The translations under genes were made by a program, and so were the position numbers. From positions 1,550,001 through 1,614,000 of the forward strand of contig JBANDB010000016.1 in NCBI GenBank assembly GCA_037576215.1: a stretch of DNA of 64,000 nucleotides, given 5' to 3'. The notes beneath the pieces are model-generated. The model did no database searches and was not told the origin of the DNA. It saw only the letters and a list, made by a program, of their open reading frames with translations. Positions 11,373 to 22,868 of this stretch are shown here, piece after piece (within the stretch, counting starts at the first letter, position 1; each line of letters opens with the position of its first letter). The stretch comes from Armillaria gallica. Its lineage: Eukaryota > Basidiomycota > Agaricomycetes > Agaricales > Physalacriaceae.

Positions 11373-12692
11373 CTATGTTAAAATATGGTGAGAGAATCCC
11401 AACTCACGTGAGGGTCAAGGAATTTTAACAGACTGACTTTTTTCAAAGGGATACAAATTATCATAATAACAGGTCGAAAACAGGCATTCTCACATGAGGC
11501 CGAAGCCGAAGCGGGCTGGCGTGGTCCTATCTCTTTCATTTCTCCGATCGATTTAAATTTTTTACACGTATAAAGAACGATGTCTAGTTTCAACTAGGTA
11601 CCAGCCACCCTGGCACTGAAAAGGTGACCAGGTATTATTCCGCCCTCATTACAGCCTCGTTAGACTGGTTCGAGTCCGTTTCGACGGGTGAAAATGTGTG
11701 TGTTATCGTGTCTTTCGGTTTCCGAGTCCTATGTACGGTATATAGGAACTCGATTATAATGCTGTCCTGAACGACCCGTGGGAAAATTCTATTCGACCTA
11801 TCTTATCTTTCCGGAGATTGCCGAGCTTGTCGTATTCGATGCCGATTTTTTCAACTCTGCTTCTTCTCTTATTTTCCTCTCGTATTCTGCCTTACTGCCC
11901 TGATTACCACTTCTCCGCATTCTTGAATGTCTTTCTGGCTCATTTTCCTTTTCCTGATCGGTTCACCGATTCTCATCTCCATGTTTCTCTTCTAGCTAGC
12001 GGGCACTCTCCATCATCCATCTGACACTGCTTCTTTTGCTCTCCCCCACCGAATTCTGAGCTTACGTTGGCACTCTACAAATTTTGTCAGTGCTTTCCTC
12101 AATGTAGGCGATGCCATCCGAGTGGATGTCTTAGGTGCGTCTTGGCTGAACAGGGCGCTTATTTCATCCTTGACTCTGGCACGAGGTCTGACGTATTGGT
12201 TTGACGACTCGATAGATTCGTCGCGTTGAAATTTCTCTGGCTGCCCCCTCTGGCGAAGTCCCATCGCGTTTCTTCTGATGCCGTGGTCGATGTCAGTGAT
12301 AGTAACGGTTTCACTAAAAAATCTCAATTCATCTTGCCTGCCCCCTACGATTGGCTTGCGAGTGTACTGTTTTAACTATGCTTTGCGAAGTAATTTTGGA
12401 ATCGGAGTTAGGTTTATGTGTACTTGCCATCCGTCGTTGAATACTGTCCGCTCGTGTGTAAGGGAATACATCGACTTTAGAAAACGATATGTCAGCATCA
12501 CACTATTCTATCTTCTGTGTCGACCCTCATATCGATGTATTTGGCGTTTGGGTCATTGGTGGTACAGGAATCTGAGCGGGCGCCGAATTCGCCTCTGAGC
12601 ATACTTTTCCATTTTTGTAATTCTAAATCTCATTTTCCCCTTGGATGTTCGGAATGTGCTTTTCCATATGATCCTACGACATGGTTGACATA
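11373..12692. other. Intergenic, no clear gene
   Basis: Short frames on both strands, the best on the minus strand at 12013-12327 (basic, 104 codons), without recognisable motifs. Near 11727 there is TTCCGAGTCCTATGTA followed by TATAGGA, also seen near 46170. No feature is called from it. Confidence 0.35.
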
Positions 12693-12741
12693 TAGGACTC
12701 GGCACTGCCACGCATATACGATGGCCCTCACCTGACTGGTT
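12693..12741 (-). repeat. 49-bp tRNA-like repeat, copy 1
   Basis: Ungapped match (about 40 of 49) to 48124-48172. On the minus strand the better copy contains GGATCGAGTCC, close to the RNA polymerase III B box, after GTGAGGGCCATCG and an imperfect hairpin. It may be a tRNA-derived SINE head or a tRNA relic. Here the B box is degenerate. Confidence 0.35.
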
Positions 12742-13033
12742 TCTTGCTGGTACCGGTATTGTCCATTCTCGGCTTGTTCGTCGAGATCTATGGGAGATCG
12801 TACCGCTTCCTGAAAGTCTCGAGTTATTCTGTGAAGTAAATCATGTGTTTGCCCGCGCTCGCACAATGTCGGTACGTCCAAATTATGCAAATCAGAACGT
12901 GTTTCTCCATGAGGTGTCAGAGATGTATGAAATTGCGCAATCACAGCGGTACGAACCTTCGTCCATTGATCTCAAGAGGAGATATGAAGCAGCACGTCCG
13001 TCGATACAATCTCTCGCTAATTCGAACTGGTGA
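12700..13033 (+). CDS. Possible exon of an unknown protein
   Basis: A plus-strand open frame reads through RWPSPDWFLAGTGIVHSRLV and NQNVFLHEVSEMYEIAQSQR to a TGA at 13031, with protein-like composition. It overlaps the tRNA-like repeat at its left end. An opposite-strand frame (12630-12944) also looks plausible, so strand is uncertain. No family recognised. Confidence 0.28.
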
Positions 13034-13526
13034 TGCATGCTATAACTAGTGCCGCATTGCATCCGGTACTGGCGGGCGAAAGTGGTGCCGTGGCGTATAT
13101 TGATGAGATGATCGGGAAGATAGATCTTTTCTTTCCTCATTTTGCGTGGCGTAACGTTCCGCCCTGCGTTTGTCCTAAAACAAAGGATGGACAAAAGAAA
13201 GCGCCACTCGTCCTTACGGAACGAAAGGTGGGTGCATCAATGATGTGGCGTGATTAAGATAGCTTTCTTTTCTGCCTCTGGGTCTTTGACGGAGTATCTC
13301 TATGCCTCAACTCCGCGGCGACTGACTGCATGCATCTTCGCAAGGAGGGTGACGTTGGGTATCTCCTTCCCTGCTCTTCGTCACCGTTGGATCATCCCTA
13401 CTACCTACCACTCACTCCACAAACTTTTGGTAAATCATCTCAATTCAGTCGGCAACATCCACTTCGGTATTGGTACGACCAAACTTTTCACAATTTCTGA
13501 GAATCTGAGATTTATTAGAATCTTAG

Positions 13527-15086
13527 ATGTTGGGTCAGTGTTCCCACTGCAGGAGAGGCGTCGATGACGCCAGCATTATCGGAGAGTTGTTCGTCCCCTC
13601 AGCGGTAGCAGACAAACTGAGGCGAGGACTATCCTCTCTCGATGTCGGATACGACGTACATCACAGAATTGGGGAACTGGAGTCACATATCCGTAGCCGA
13701 AAGGATCAGATCAAGCATCTGCAATCCATTCTGGAGGTGCTTTCAGCCGATGAGATTCTGGCACGAGACGAAGCGGAGAAACATCATTCACTATTATCAC
13801 CAATTCGACGCTTACCAGCAGAACTTCTCCTTCATATCTTCCGATTTATTCCAACGGGGAGCAACCCTAGGGATATGTCTAGGTCTCCTTGGATTCTTGG
13901 CCATATCTGCAGCTATTGGAGGTTTATAAGCGTGACTTGCCCTTCTCTGTGGACGTTTCTGAAAGCCGAGGAGTGCCATGTAGAGCGTTCCGGTTTCCAG
14001 TCAGCGGTGGAAGAGTTTCTCATACGATCAGCGGACCTTCCGTTACATGTCAGGGTGAAGGCGAATGGCCTCGCCCGCAGACTTACCAACCCTGATCGGT
14101 ATGCAGCGTTTCTACAAGAACTTTGTAGGCACAGCCATCGATGGCAAACGATCAGGCTGCCTATTCCAATAGCCGCCTCATCCGAACCATTGAGAAACAT
14201 CCGAGGGAGACTGCCACTTTTACGTGACCTGGCACTCAAAATACACAGTACTCGCGATCCGCCCCGTCGCACGACCATTCCTATCGACGCCTTTCTTCTC
14301 GCTCCCCAGCTTGTACGGGTCAAGTTAGACACGGATGCTCCAGGATATGTTGCATTACCTATGTCCCAGTTGGAGGTATTCGACATCTGTCAAGTATCCT
14401 GGAAAGACCTTCATAATATACTTATCCAGTGCTCTAGCATGATAATCCTCAAGGTCTTCTGTAACCCTCCACGAACTATACCAACACTCCCTATCATCAC
14501 GCATTCACGATTACAAACCATCATCATTGATGGCGACCTGCGTTTTTTGAACTGCGTGTCATTGCCCAACTTAGCCACGCTCGAAGTTCATCCTACACTT
14601 GACAATGACGTTGCGGAGGCTGTGGCTTCCATGATAGACCGATCCAACTGTCCTCTTTCTTCGCTTGCACTACGATCTGCCATGCCCATCACATCCATCC
14701 CCAGCTTGTTGAGTTTAGCCAAGTCTATGGCTGCGTTGAGACACCTCACTTTTCAAGTGGATAGGTTCAACGGAAATCACTTTTTTTTCGAGCTGATGGA
14801 CACTACGGTGTTTCCATCTTTACAACATATAGATGTCTTCACTTCCGACGGAGGTGCACTTCTTCCCAATGGTTCGTTGCAAAGGATGATTTTAGCGCGG
14901 CGTAGTGTTGCTCCTCCGGTCCTGCAATCTTTCCAGTTGAGGGTAGCCTCATCTGTGACCATGTCGAACTTTCTGTGTAACTTTACCGGATTGTTATGCG
15001 ACTTACAGGAATACAATTGCGAAATGGGTATCGGAATTATGGTACATGTTGGTAACGAGCCACTTTTAGATTTGCCATCGTTGTAA
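13527..15086 (+). CDS. F-box protein with N-terminal coiled coil
   Basis: A 519-residue intronless F-box protein of a common mushroom type: a heptad-rich coiled coil (about 45-85, IGELESHIRSRKDQIKHLQS), then the F-box (SPIRRLPAELLLHIFRF at about 92-108, followed by SPWILGHICSYWRFI and CPSLW). A long region of irregular leucine-rich repeats to the end (LQTIIIDGDLRFLN, LRHLTFQVDRF) probably recognises a target. It would act as a substrate adaptor of an SCF ubiquitin ligase; partner unknown. The first ATG of the open frame is used. A start at a later Met would still keep the coiled coil and F-box. Confidence 0.83.
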   Translation: MLGQCSHCRRGVDDASIIGELFVPSAVADKLRRGLSSLDVGYDVHHRIGELESHIRSRKDQIKHLQSILEVLSADEILARDEAEKHHSLLSPIRRLPAELLLHIFRFIPTGSNPRDMSRSPWILGHICSYWRFISVTCPSLWTFLKAEECHVERSGFQSAVEEFLIRSADLPLHVRVKANGLARRLTNPDRYAAFLQELCRHSHRWQTIRLPIPIAASSEPLRNIRGRLPLLRDLALKIHSTRDPPRRTTIPIDAFLLAPQLVRVKLDTDAPGYVALPMSQLEVFDICQVSWKDLHNILIQCSSMIILKVFCNPPRTIPTLPIITHSRLQTIIIDGDLRFLNCVSLPNLATLEVHPTLDNDVAEAVASMIDRSNCPLSSLALRSAMPITSIPSLLSLAKSMAALRHLTFQVDRFNGNHFFFELMDTTVFPSLQHIDVFTSDGGALLPNGSLQRMILARRSVAPPVLQSFQLRVASSVTMSNFLCNFTGLLCDLQEYNCEMGIGIMVHVGNEPLLDLPSL

Positions 15087-18000
15087 TGCGAGAGGATGTA
15101 GATTTAACAAACTTTTCTCCTTATTAAAGTTTCGCAGATACGTGTGTCAAAGTACCACCGTAGGTTCTAGTTAGATCTATGCAAAGGAATTCGAACTTAT
15201 TTCTACCGCTGGAAGACATCAATAACCGTTAATTATCATACAGTGTGCGGCGACAATATTTAGCAGCCAACCCTTCTAGATAGGTAATGTCGTTGTCGGT
15301 TGTATCATTGAAATCGGTGTCTGTCTGACCAATAATCAAACGGTATGAATTCTATCCCAGTCATAGCCGACGAGCTGGAGCTAGAAACAAAGTTCAGGCA
15401 TGCATGTGCAGAGGAGAAATTTTTCGTTTGCAACGTTCCTAGATAGAGACATATATACCAAAAATGATAACCGACGAACTGTGAATTCCCAAACTATAAG
15501 ATGTCCTGGACGAGGTAACGGTCCTGAGCCGGCTATTGCGTCACCATCATCTTTCATCTTTCGACAACGTAGCACACCCAAAATCGTTACTTACAAGAAG
15601 TAGGACTTACATTTGGTGCTGATTCGCATTAACTGAAAATACTTGAGTCGCAAAAATTGAAGAGAGGAACGATCGCGTTGCGCTGGCATGGACATTTAAC
15701 AATGGCATAAGTTGGATATAAGCCAAGGGAAAAGAGTTTCTGTTGCCGCGGTGGTAATCAATAAAGGAATCAAGTCAAGCAGAGAGAGCATGCATAATAC
15801 CCGCGAACAGTTGATATAGAACAGGTTTCAAATAGTGCTGGGGAGGTCCGTGAGAGTAGGCGCCAATTGAATAAGCGCCCACGGAAATCCCCGGCGGTGT
15901 CTAAATGTCGTCCGTACCAGGCAGTGGTAGACAATCCGTAAGCTTTTTGTCTTTTCCATTATCATGCGATGTCATTGGCCTTGGTGCCAGGTTTCCAACA
16001 CACATAGCCTGTACGTATGTTAGGACATCACGGATGCACCTCCTCGAAACCTTGAACTGATGCAAATCTGCATACAATGATAAATGCGGTCACTTCAAGA
16101 GATGAGCCATATCTAGCGTGTAATATTGATGGTATGTCGCTTCATCATAATATTGCTGTAATGTCGCGACTGCCAGTGTTTCAGTGTTTCAGTCACATAC
16201 AGAACCTAAAATTCGAAAGCTACGTAGCACCGTTCTTGTGCACCGACTTTAAATTTACTCGTTTTGCCAAGCTCGTCTATGTGCTGGCCGATTTCAACTT
16301 GGACACTCCACTACTTACTGGCGACAAACACTCATTCGATTATTGCTTGATTTGGCCTAGCATCACGATGCACTCAAGGTCTTGTTTGTCCGACTGTCAT
16401 ATGTTTAATTATAATTAGGCCGACATCCTGCGCATCACAGATACCGCACTCAAGCCACGGTTAGCTACTAACTCTCAGGCAGCAGGAAAAATGCCTCCAT
16501 GATCAATGATCGAGCGCCTGTATTCACGATGGGGGCTGTCGCCTAGTAATGTTCGGTTGGTCAATATGCAAAAATGGTGTCGAGCTAGGGATGTTAGTGT
16601 ATGTCGGCGCTTATAATCACTTGTTTTATCTTTACGTCTCTTCATATATCAGTTTTCATCCTATGCAGAAGTTCGAATATCTTAGTATCTCATGAGAGTC
16701 CATGATGGCCCCAACGTTAATTACGGAGAAAACTGCTGCCATACTGATGGTAATTGGCCGTTTCTCAAGTATCATAAACACTTACAAGCTTGCGCGTTCA
16801 ACTAGAAGCACTGAATAAGGCTCCTGGATGTCAGGATGGATACGATGATCCGTGCATGATAAGATGACGACTCAGTTGATCAGCAATTACAAAGCCCAAC
16901 AGCAGACTTCGCCATTTCAATTCGGCGCTCATTGGAAAGGATCTGTGTCCGGATATTAAGGATTATCACTGGTCTTAGTTTGTCTTTGCGTACGCTCCCC
17001 GCGCTAAGTACCATTGTGAAAAAAATGCTTCTCTTCAGATTCGTGTGTGGGACATAAAATTCAACCTAAGAAACCAACTCTTCGGGTTTATGTTACTATG
17101 GGAACTTTTACTACCAGCGTACTAGCTACATGCGTCTGTGACTACCTCTTGGATGCTGACTTCGCTGTGGCCCTTCCTTAAAGTTCCTTTGTGTGCGCAC
17201 AGTGGTTGAAACACAATCAGACCCCATCTTATTATGGGCGTGATGGTGTACAAAAATTCCTTAGTTTTGTAGGCACAACTTCACTACTTCTGGTGGTCTC
17301 CCGCACTACTTATTTTGATGTAGTGTTTGTTCCCCGGGTACTAAGGTTGGCTTCATGTTCCGTTCCTGCGACGCTTATTTGACGATGTCTGACGACATCC
17401 TCTACTACTTCACTTCAAATTCTCAACTACTTCAAGGACGACCTCAACGGACACTATTAACCGACGGCTGTCACCTCTAGGGCCATGGACGGCAGCTGCC
17501 TTAATCATAGTTGTCCTTATTCGCATTGCATTAATAACTCCCATGGTGCCAGGCGACGAACCGTCACTGTCACGAGCTTAACATTTTCGAATTTTTCTTG
17601 TTCAATTCGTGCTTGTCTCCTCCCTTTCGTTTCTTTCACAGACGACTCCTTAATTCTATGCTTATTAGAGTGTCTTAAATATTATACATTCGAGCTTGAT
17701 TCCGGACTTGCCGTGGCAGTTCCCGGATCTGCCGGAACCTTGTACCATAAAAGTACTGGCGCGCGGCTTATTACGGCCCTTGTGCTGAAGAGACAATTGC
17801 TATTGTATATTAGATGTAGGTGTAGCGCCTATATCCGTGTAAGAAGGTACCTGTATTCGCGAAACAACTAAGTGCGTGCAAAAAAGTACCTCAGTTCCCG
17901 CACTACCTGTACTCAATAATTTTTGTACACGATATCTTATTCATGAATATGACGTCAGAACACGCTTCAGCCGCTTCGGGATGTTCACATTCACTTCCTT

Positions 18001-18659
18001 AGTACGGGAGAGTACGGGTCAAATACCGCATCTGAGTTAAACTTGAGTAGAACTTTGAAGATCACTGAATGTGCCGGATTGTCGTAAGGCACACAATGGT
18101 TATGATTCGGTGCAGTGAAACTAAGAACTTCGACGTAAACGTATAAGTATAGGCGTTAGTATTTATAAGTATTGGAATACACAAGTCTCTTGCCATATCA
18201 GGGGATGAGGGCGCTTGATCAGTCTGGACGAACAGAACTCACTCTTCTCCGGATAACTGCACAGAGCGCAAGAGAACGCATGTCATGATATAGTTGCCGT
18301 CATTGTTGGTCATTAAAAACATGCGGGCATTCAAGAATGCTGATGCCTTGAGTTGTCTACTCCCGAAGGTTCGTACGCCAAATACTCGTGTCAACGCACG
18401 CTATGGTGTGTAGAAGCGAATTAGATTAGTGTATGTCTCACCCTTTACTCTTGAGTGCTACGGCCCGCGCTCTAAGCAGCCTAGGGTATCATACGTGAGT
18501 AACGGTGGAAAATGTAGCTTTATTCGACTAATAGTGATTACAAAGATAAGGGCCTTCGGGTCGATCACGCGAGGTACGACGATTGTGTACAAAATGAAAA
18601 AAATGAAGTTCATGTTCAACTTACCTTACAGTACGCCCCCTGCTTCCAGCACCGCACAA
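15087..18659. other. Gene-poor 3.6-kb stretch
   Basis: No gene, long inverted repeat or tandem repeat was found by eye. Plus-strand frames at 16077-16418 and 17485-17871 have no recognisable motifs. It may be old, decayed element sequence. Confidence 0.4.
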
Positions 18660-21635
18660 TCAGTTCTTCAAGTATTCTGGAGTGTCGAGGTCCATGACGC
18701 GTTCCTTGTTCCAAGATTGTGGCCATGCTTCTAGTGCGAGAGCCCTGCCGTACTCGTAGTCTTGGCTCGACGGAATAATTTCGACGGCTGGACCACCTCT
18801 CATTTCCAAGTCGCGAGCCCGCTTGTATTGTTTCAGTCGCAAACCGAATCCGCTCCTCAGGTATTGGCGCCACTCTCCCCTTGTGCGGGCTACTGCTTTG
18901 CCTCGGTCGAAGTCGGCGAGAACAGACCTAATCACGTCATGCACATATCCGTCTACATTACCCCCCCACTCTTTTAACATCTCGCTATCGAGTAGGTCGT
19001 TGGTTGGGAACAAGTAGCGGTCTTCCTCTTTCTCAGAAGTCATAAATCCGTGCATAATCCCAATCTCACTCGCGTTGACTTTGTCCCAAATTAGCCCTCT
19101 CGCGTCCGGCGAGTCAGTGTCGGTTTCGCCTTGAAGATGCTGACGTACGACGATAGAGGGTCCTTCCATAAAGCTAGCGATCAACCGAGCCTCCCCGTAG
19201 ATGCGGGCAATGATTCCCGTTGTTCCGGGCATGCCAATCGTTGCGCGCATGTGAGGGCGGTTGATTAGGTCGCGTATTCGAGTCTTGTATTCTGCCAGTA
19301 GCGCCGCCCCACTCCTTCTGTAGGTCAAGGGTGGCTCGGTCCGGTCCGAGCTAACTACCGCCTTAGACAAGACTCTGTCGTCCATTGTTAGCGAGTCGGG
19401 TTTGGGTTTGTACTCCTCATACTCGCTCAGTTTCAAAGCGAGTTGGAAAGGCACATCGTATACTAAAGCGATTTCCAACAAGTCCCAAATACTGGACAAG
19501 TCCGGCCGGTCAAGGGCTAGGCTTCGCAGAAATACTTCGTATTCCGGTTTGATGATGAGGTAGACTTTTGACTTCATACGCTTGTTCCATCGTCCTTGCG
19601 CGATGAAACTTGCCATCTTGTCTTCGCTGAAGAACCCTCTCGGCATGCATACCGTGGACCAATCCATGACCTCATGCAAGTGGTTCGATGGTACTCTCGA
19701 CCATATCTCCGATTTGGAGCTCAAGTCGATAATTTGGTCCTTGTTCAGAAAGTGGGGAGAATCCAGCACCAACTGACTGTCGTGAACGCAACCTCGAGAG
19801 AATCCCGGGAGAATGCCTGCGATGCGAGGAAACTCAGACGCTCTATAGACTTTCGCCCTCAAATCGGTGAGAGTGACGGCTATGAAGGGTTTGGTCGACG
19901 ATTCAGGGCTGCTTCTAGACGTATGAAAACTGTCTTTCAGGCTATCCATGTCGGCCTCTTCCTCATCCCCTGTTGCCTCATAAATTCCCTTCTGCTTTTT
20001 CGAGAGCCTTTCCAACAGGCTAGGGCCCGGTGAGACTTCGTCCGTTTCTTCCTCGGTTCGCAATCGCTTCAGCAAGAGCATGTCTGGCGACACATTGGAT
20101 TCGACTTCCATCTGGACAGGGAAAAGTCGGGCGGCTAGCGGAGTGTCCTCGAACCCGGTCGTTCCAGGGCTTGGAGTTTCCAGGAACGGTCGACTACGAA
20201 TCTTTGCGTTGCAACTCGGTGGGGAGACTTCTATGCCGGTTTCTTCGTCGAACTGTTGTCCTGGCTTGGGAGCATACTGCGACCTATACTTCTCCTTCAA
20301 CATCCACAGTGGCTCGGATCCAAATTGATCCTCATAAGCCTTGTATAATTTGCGGACATGCTGGTGCTCCTGGTACGACGTGACGGCCTTTTTTTTCCAG
20401 CGATACATGACAAAAGATTTGCGACTGTCGCCGGGGTTCGAGACTTGAATGTATTCAAAGAAGTTTTTGTACATCATCCACCTGTCTTGAGTGATCTCTC
20501 GAGGGCTCCATCCAGGAAAATCGATGATGGCGACTTTGGCGCTCGTTGGGATAAATCGGTGATTAATGGTGTTTACTGGAACGTTGAGTTCCATGACAAA
20601 CTGACTGTTGTATTTGGCAGCGTTGCTCCACAGCGTTTGCAATTTGGGGAACTGAAAGTGGAACCAGGACAAGTCTCGCCCTTCTTCGAGTTCGATTTGT
20701 ACGGTAGCCAGTACCTCCGCATTGATTTTGGCGAATCTGGGGTCCGAGGCGATTTGTTCAGGGTAGGAGATGTAGACTGGTATTCCATTTTGAACGCAAA
20801 GATCTAAATTGAATGACCTCCAATCTTCGCATAGGTGGACGATGAACCCTCGATGACCATATAAGTCCAGACTAAGAGACCCGACGGCTTGACTGAGCTT
20901 CGTACCCAAGGCTTGGTGCATGGTAGCGGGGGAAAGCTTCTGAAACCATCTCAGCAGTCCCCAAGAGCTTAGCATGAACAACTTAGCTCTCAACACCGTG
21001 GACTGCAGTTCCCCCAGGTCTTGAAACATCCCGTCAATGCTTCTTAGCTCAAATTCGGCCGGCCAGCAGTTGGCTCCATTGAAGAGCGGAGAAGATATGA
21101 TCCTAGTAGTAACCGACTGAGCTAGAATAACGTCGGCGCGGTACGTGGCCCTCCTGAATTCGTCAATCTGGTAATGGCCTTTGATGAAGTGAAAGGCTGT
21201 TTCCTCGTTGCCTGGTCGATAGTACCAATGTTGCCCGGCTTGGTCCTCGTTCAGCGGGATCGGCGAGAATCCCGTCCAGTAGGTTGATGGTGACCACCAA
21301 TGCGGTACGAAGGGACCTCCCTTCACTAGCTTCCCACTACTGACTGCGTCGATCAAGCTTTGGCCTTGGCCTACGAAGTTCAGGGACTGAGGATTGGATT
21401 CCGGCGGGCTTTCGGTCGAGAGGAAATTCGGACTCAACAGCAGCCATTTTGTAGACGTGCCTTCTAGGACAGTGAATACTGGGAATGCGCCGTCTGCGTT
21501 AGTGAAAATTCTTTCCATATTGATCCAGAGCAGGATATCCTTGCTAAGGTACAATCTCCCCGGCTCAAACCAGGAAACCCTTAGAACGAGTTGCGAAGAG
21601 GGAAAGTGCGAAAAGAAAGTGTCCCGTGGCGCCAT
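18660..21635 (-). CDS. Large intronless ORF, uncharacterised multicopy family
   Basis: A 991-codon uninterrupted ORF in a genome whose other large genes are split by introns. No catalytic or nucleic-acid-binding motif is recognised. Landmarks: hydrophilic N-terminus, YGHRGFIVHLCEDWRSFNLD at about residue 255-280, a charged low-complexity linker at about 510-600 (RLSKKQKGIYEATGDEEEAD, possible nuclear localisation), and a C-terminal part with FIAQGRWNKRMKSKVYLIIK and GEWRQYLRSGFGLRLKQYKR. There is no signal peptide or membrane segment. A 71-bp piece at 62375-62445 matches 19427-19497 with one mismatch, so the sequence is dispersed. It could be an ORF of a mobile element, a retrogene, or an expanded host family. 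Opposite-strand frames inside it are shadows. Confidence 0.78.
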   Translation of the reverse strand: MAPRDTFFSHFPSSQLVLRVSWFEPGRLYLSKDILLWINMERIFTNADGAFPVFTVLEGTSTKWLLLSPNFLSTESPPESNPQSLNFVGQGQSLIDAVSSGKLVKGGPFVPHWWSPSTYWTGFSPIPLNEDQAGQHWYYRPGNEETAFHFIKGHYQIDEFRRATYRADVILAQSVTTRIISSPLFNGANCWPAEFELRSIDGMFQDLGELQSTVLRAKLFMLSSWGLLRWFQKLSPATMHQALGTKLSQAVGSLSLDLYGHRGFIVHLCEDWRSFNLDLCVQNGIPVYISYPEQIASDPRFAKINAEVLATVQIELEEGRDLSWFHFQFPKLQTLWSNAAKYNSQFVMELNVPVNTINHRFIPTSAKVAIIDFPGWSPREITQDRWMMYKNFFEYIQVSNPGDSRKSFVMYRWKKKAVTSYQEHQHVRKLYKAYEDQFGSEPLWMLKEKYRSQYAPKPGQQFDEETGIEVSPPSCNAKIRSRPFLETPSPGTTGFEDTPLAARLFPVQMEVESNVSPDMLLLKRLRTEEETDEVSPGPSLLERLSKKQKGIYEATGDEEEADMDSLKDSFHTSRSSPESSTKPFIAVTLTDLRAKVYRASEFPRIAGILPGFSRGCVHDSQLVLDSPHFLNKDQIIDLSSKSEIWSRVPSNHLHEVMDWSTVCMPRGFFSEDKMASFIAQGRWNKRMKSKVYLIIKPEYEVFLRSLALDRPDLSSIWDLLEIALVYDVPFQLALKLSEYEEYKPKPDSLTMDDRVLSKAVVSSDRTEPPLTYRRSGAALLAEYKTRIRDLINRPHMRATIGMPGTTGIIARIYGEARLIASFMEGPSIVVRQHLQGETDTDSPDARGLIWDKVNASEIGIMHGFMTSEKEEDRYLFPTNDLLDSEMLKEWGGNVDGYVHDVIRSVLADFDRGKAVARTRGEWRQYLRSGFGLRLKQYKRARDLEMRGGPAVEIIPSSQDYEYGRALALEAWPQSWNKERVMDLDTPEYLKN

Positions 21636-21852
21636 GTGTGTAGGCTCTATTTAACATTAAGTGAGGATTCCGAATAGAAGTCGAGAACACGATCATGTAA
21701 ATCCATAGGGAGTACTGCGTCAACGAATGAAAAAGATGGCTATGTCTGTATTATCTCTTGCAGACAGAGACGTTACCTACACGGTACGTGTATGTAGTCT
21801 GTTGTTCTGGGTAGTTCAACGTTGCCCCCGTTGTTCACTGCCAATCCGTACT

Positions 21853-22252
21853 TAGTGTTTCGATGAAGTGACTTGGCGCGACTCGGCGTGACTTCATATG
21901 ACTTCGGCTTCAACGGCTTTACCAAGTCATAATTTTTGACAGCTTTGAAGCCAAGTTGCCGTCACGCAGAAGCCAGCCGCTGAAGCCATGACTTCATGGA
22001 TTTCCTCCAAATGGTAAGCCATTCGCGGCAATGTGATATTGGAGAACTTGTCGGAGATACAGCGGAAGCTATCGGGCCGGGTTAAAATTGACCTAAAATA
22101 GTATTTCCATATTTTTAAATCACAGTCAACTTCAGGTCCCGCCGAGCCAATGCCGGAATGTGATTTTGCCAAAGTTACTCGGCAATAGCGTCGCGACTTA
22201 GTTCGGCTTGACTGGCGTGGCACGGGCTTTAAGCCGGGTTATCGAAACACTA
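21853..22252. mobile_element. hAT-like MITE, about 400 bp
   Basis: Ends are TAGTGTTTCGAT and its inverse ATCGAAACACTA. Flanks are TCCGTACT on the left and TCCGTAGC on the right, an imperfect 8-bp target duplication as in hAT elements. The interior has many GACTT/AAGTC words in both orientations. No ORF. Confidence 0.62.
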
Positions 22253-22770
22253 TCCGTAGCCTTGTAAGGAAACCAGCTTATGTTGAGGATTATGGTTTCA
22301 CAGCCACTGGGCCGACGGCGTAGCCGTCTTTTGTTTTACATTATTTTGATTTTCATATCGATCACTACCGTTTCTTGGCTTCGTACCACCACCACCTACG
22401 TATCTGTCCACCAATGTACGTTCGTTCGAGCCATTTCCATCACGTCCTTTGTGCCTGCCGACGTCTATTCCCAACAGCTTATGTCCAAACATTTCCAACC
22501 TGGACGGTGTTGCGGGGCTACACTAGCAAGGTCAGGAAACAATACTGAGCTAATATCATGCTGTTTCAATGGACGTGGGGGCCAGGAATACGTATTTTGA
22601 GAGCCGGTAGCACACAGAGATAGAGCAAGTTGCCAAGTTATACCCAGAACCACTGAAAGCGACACAGTCCGATCCAGAAAGTATGAAATGATTTGTAATA
22701 ATATGTGCCATAGGGTCATGTCTTGAGGATGCTGTCAGTACCGTACTTTGCATATGCATTCCACATGGAA
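22253..22770. other. Between two MITEs, nothing recognised
   Basis: Short frames only, without recognisable motifs. Confidence 0.4.
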
Positions 22771-22779
22771 ACCGACTGC

Positions 22780-22859
22780 TAGACCTGAAACGCGGTCCCT
22801 CGAATCAATGAGCAAGCGTCGATTGTATCATTGAATCGAGGGACCGCGTTTCAAGTCTA
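22780..22859. mobile_element. 80-bp foldback MITE with 9-bp target duplication
   Basis: Two 32-nt arms (22780-22811 and 22828-22859) are inverted repeats with two mismatches around a 16-nt loop; ends are TAGAC and GTCTA. Flanks ACCGACTGC and CCCGACTGC form a 9-bp duplication with one mismatch. The transcript would be an almost perfect hairpin. It shares end sequence and duplication size with the element at 46263-46363. Confidence 0.78.
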
Positions 22860-22868
22860 CCCGACTGC

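Noticed and set aside
19582..20807. Plus-strand ORFs opposite the 991-codon ORF
   Set aside because: They are shadows of a long, well-composed coding frame and have no motifs of their own.
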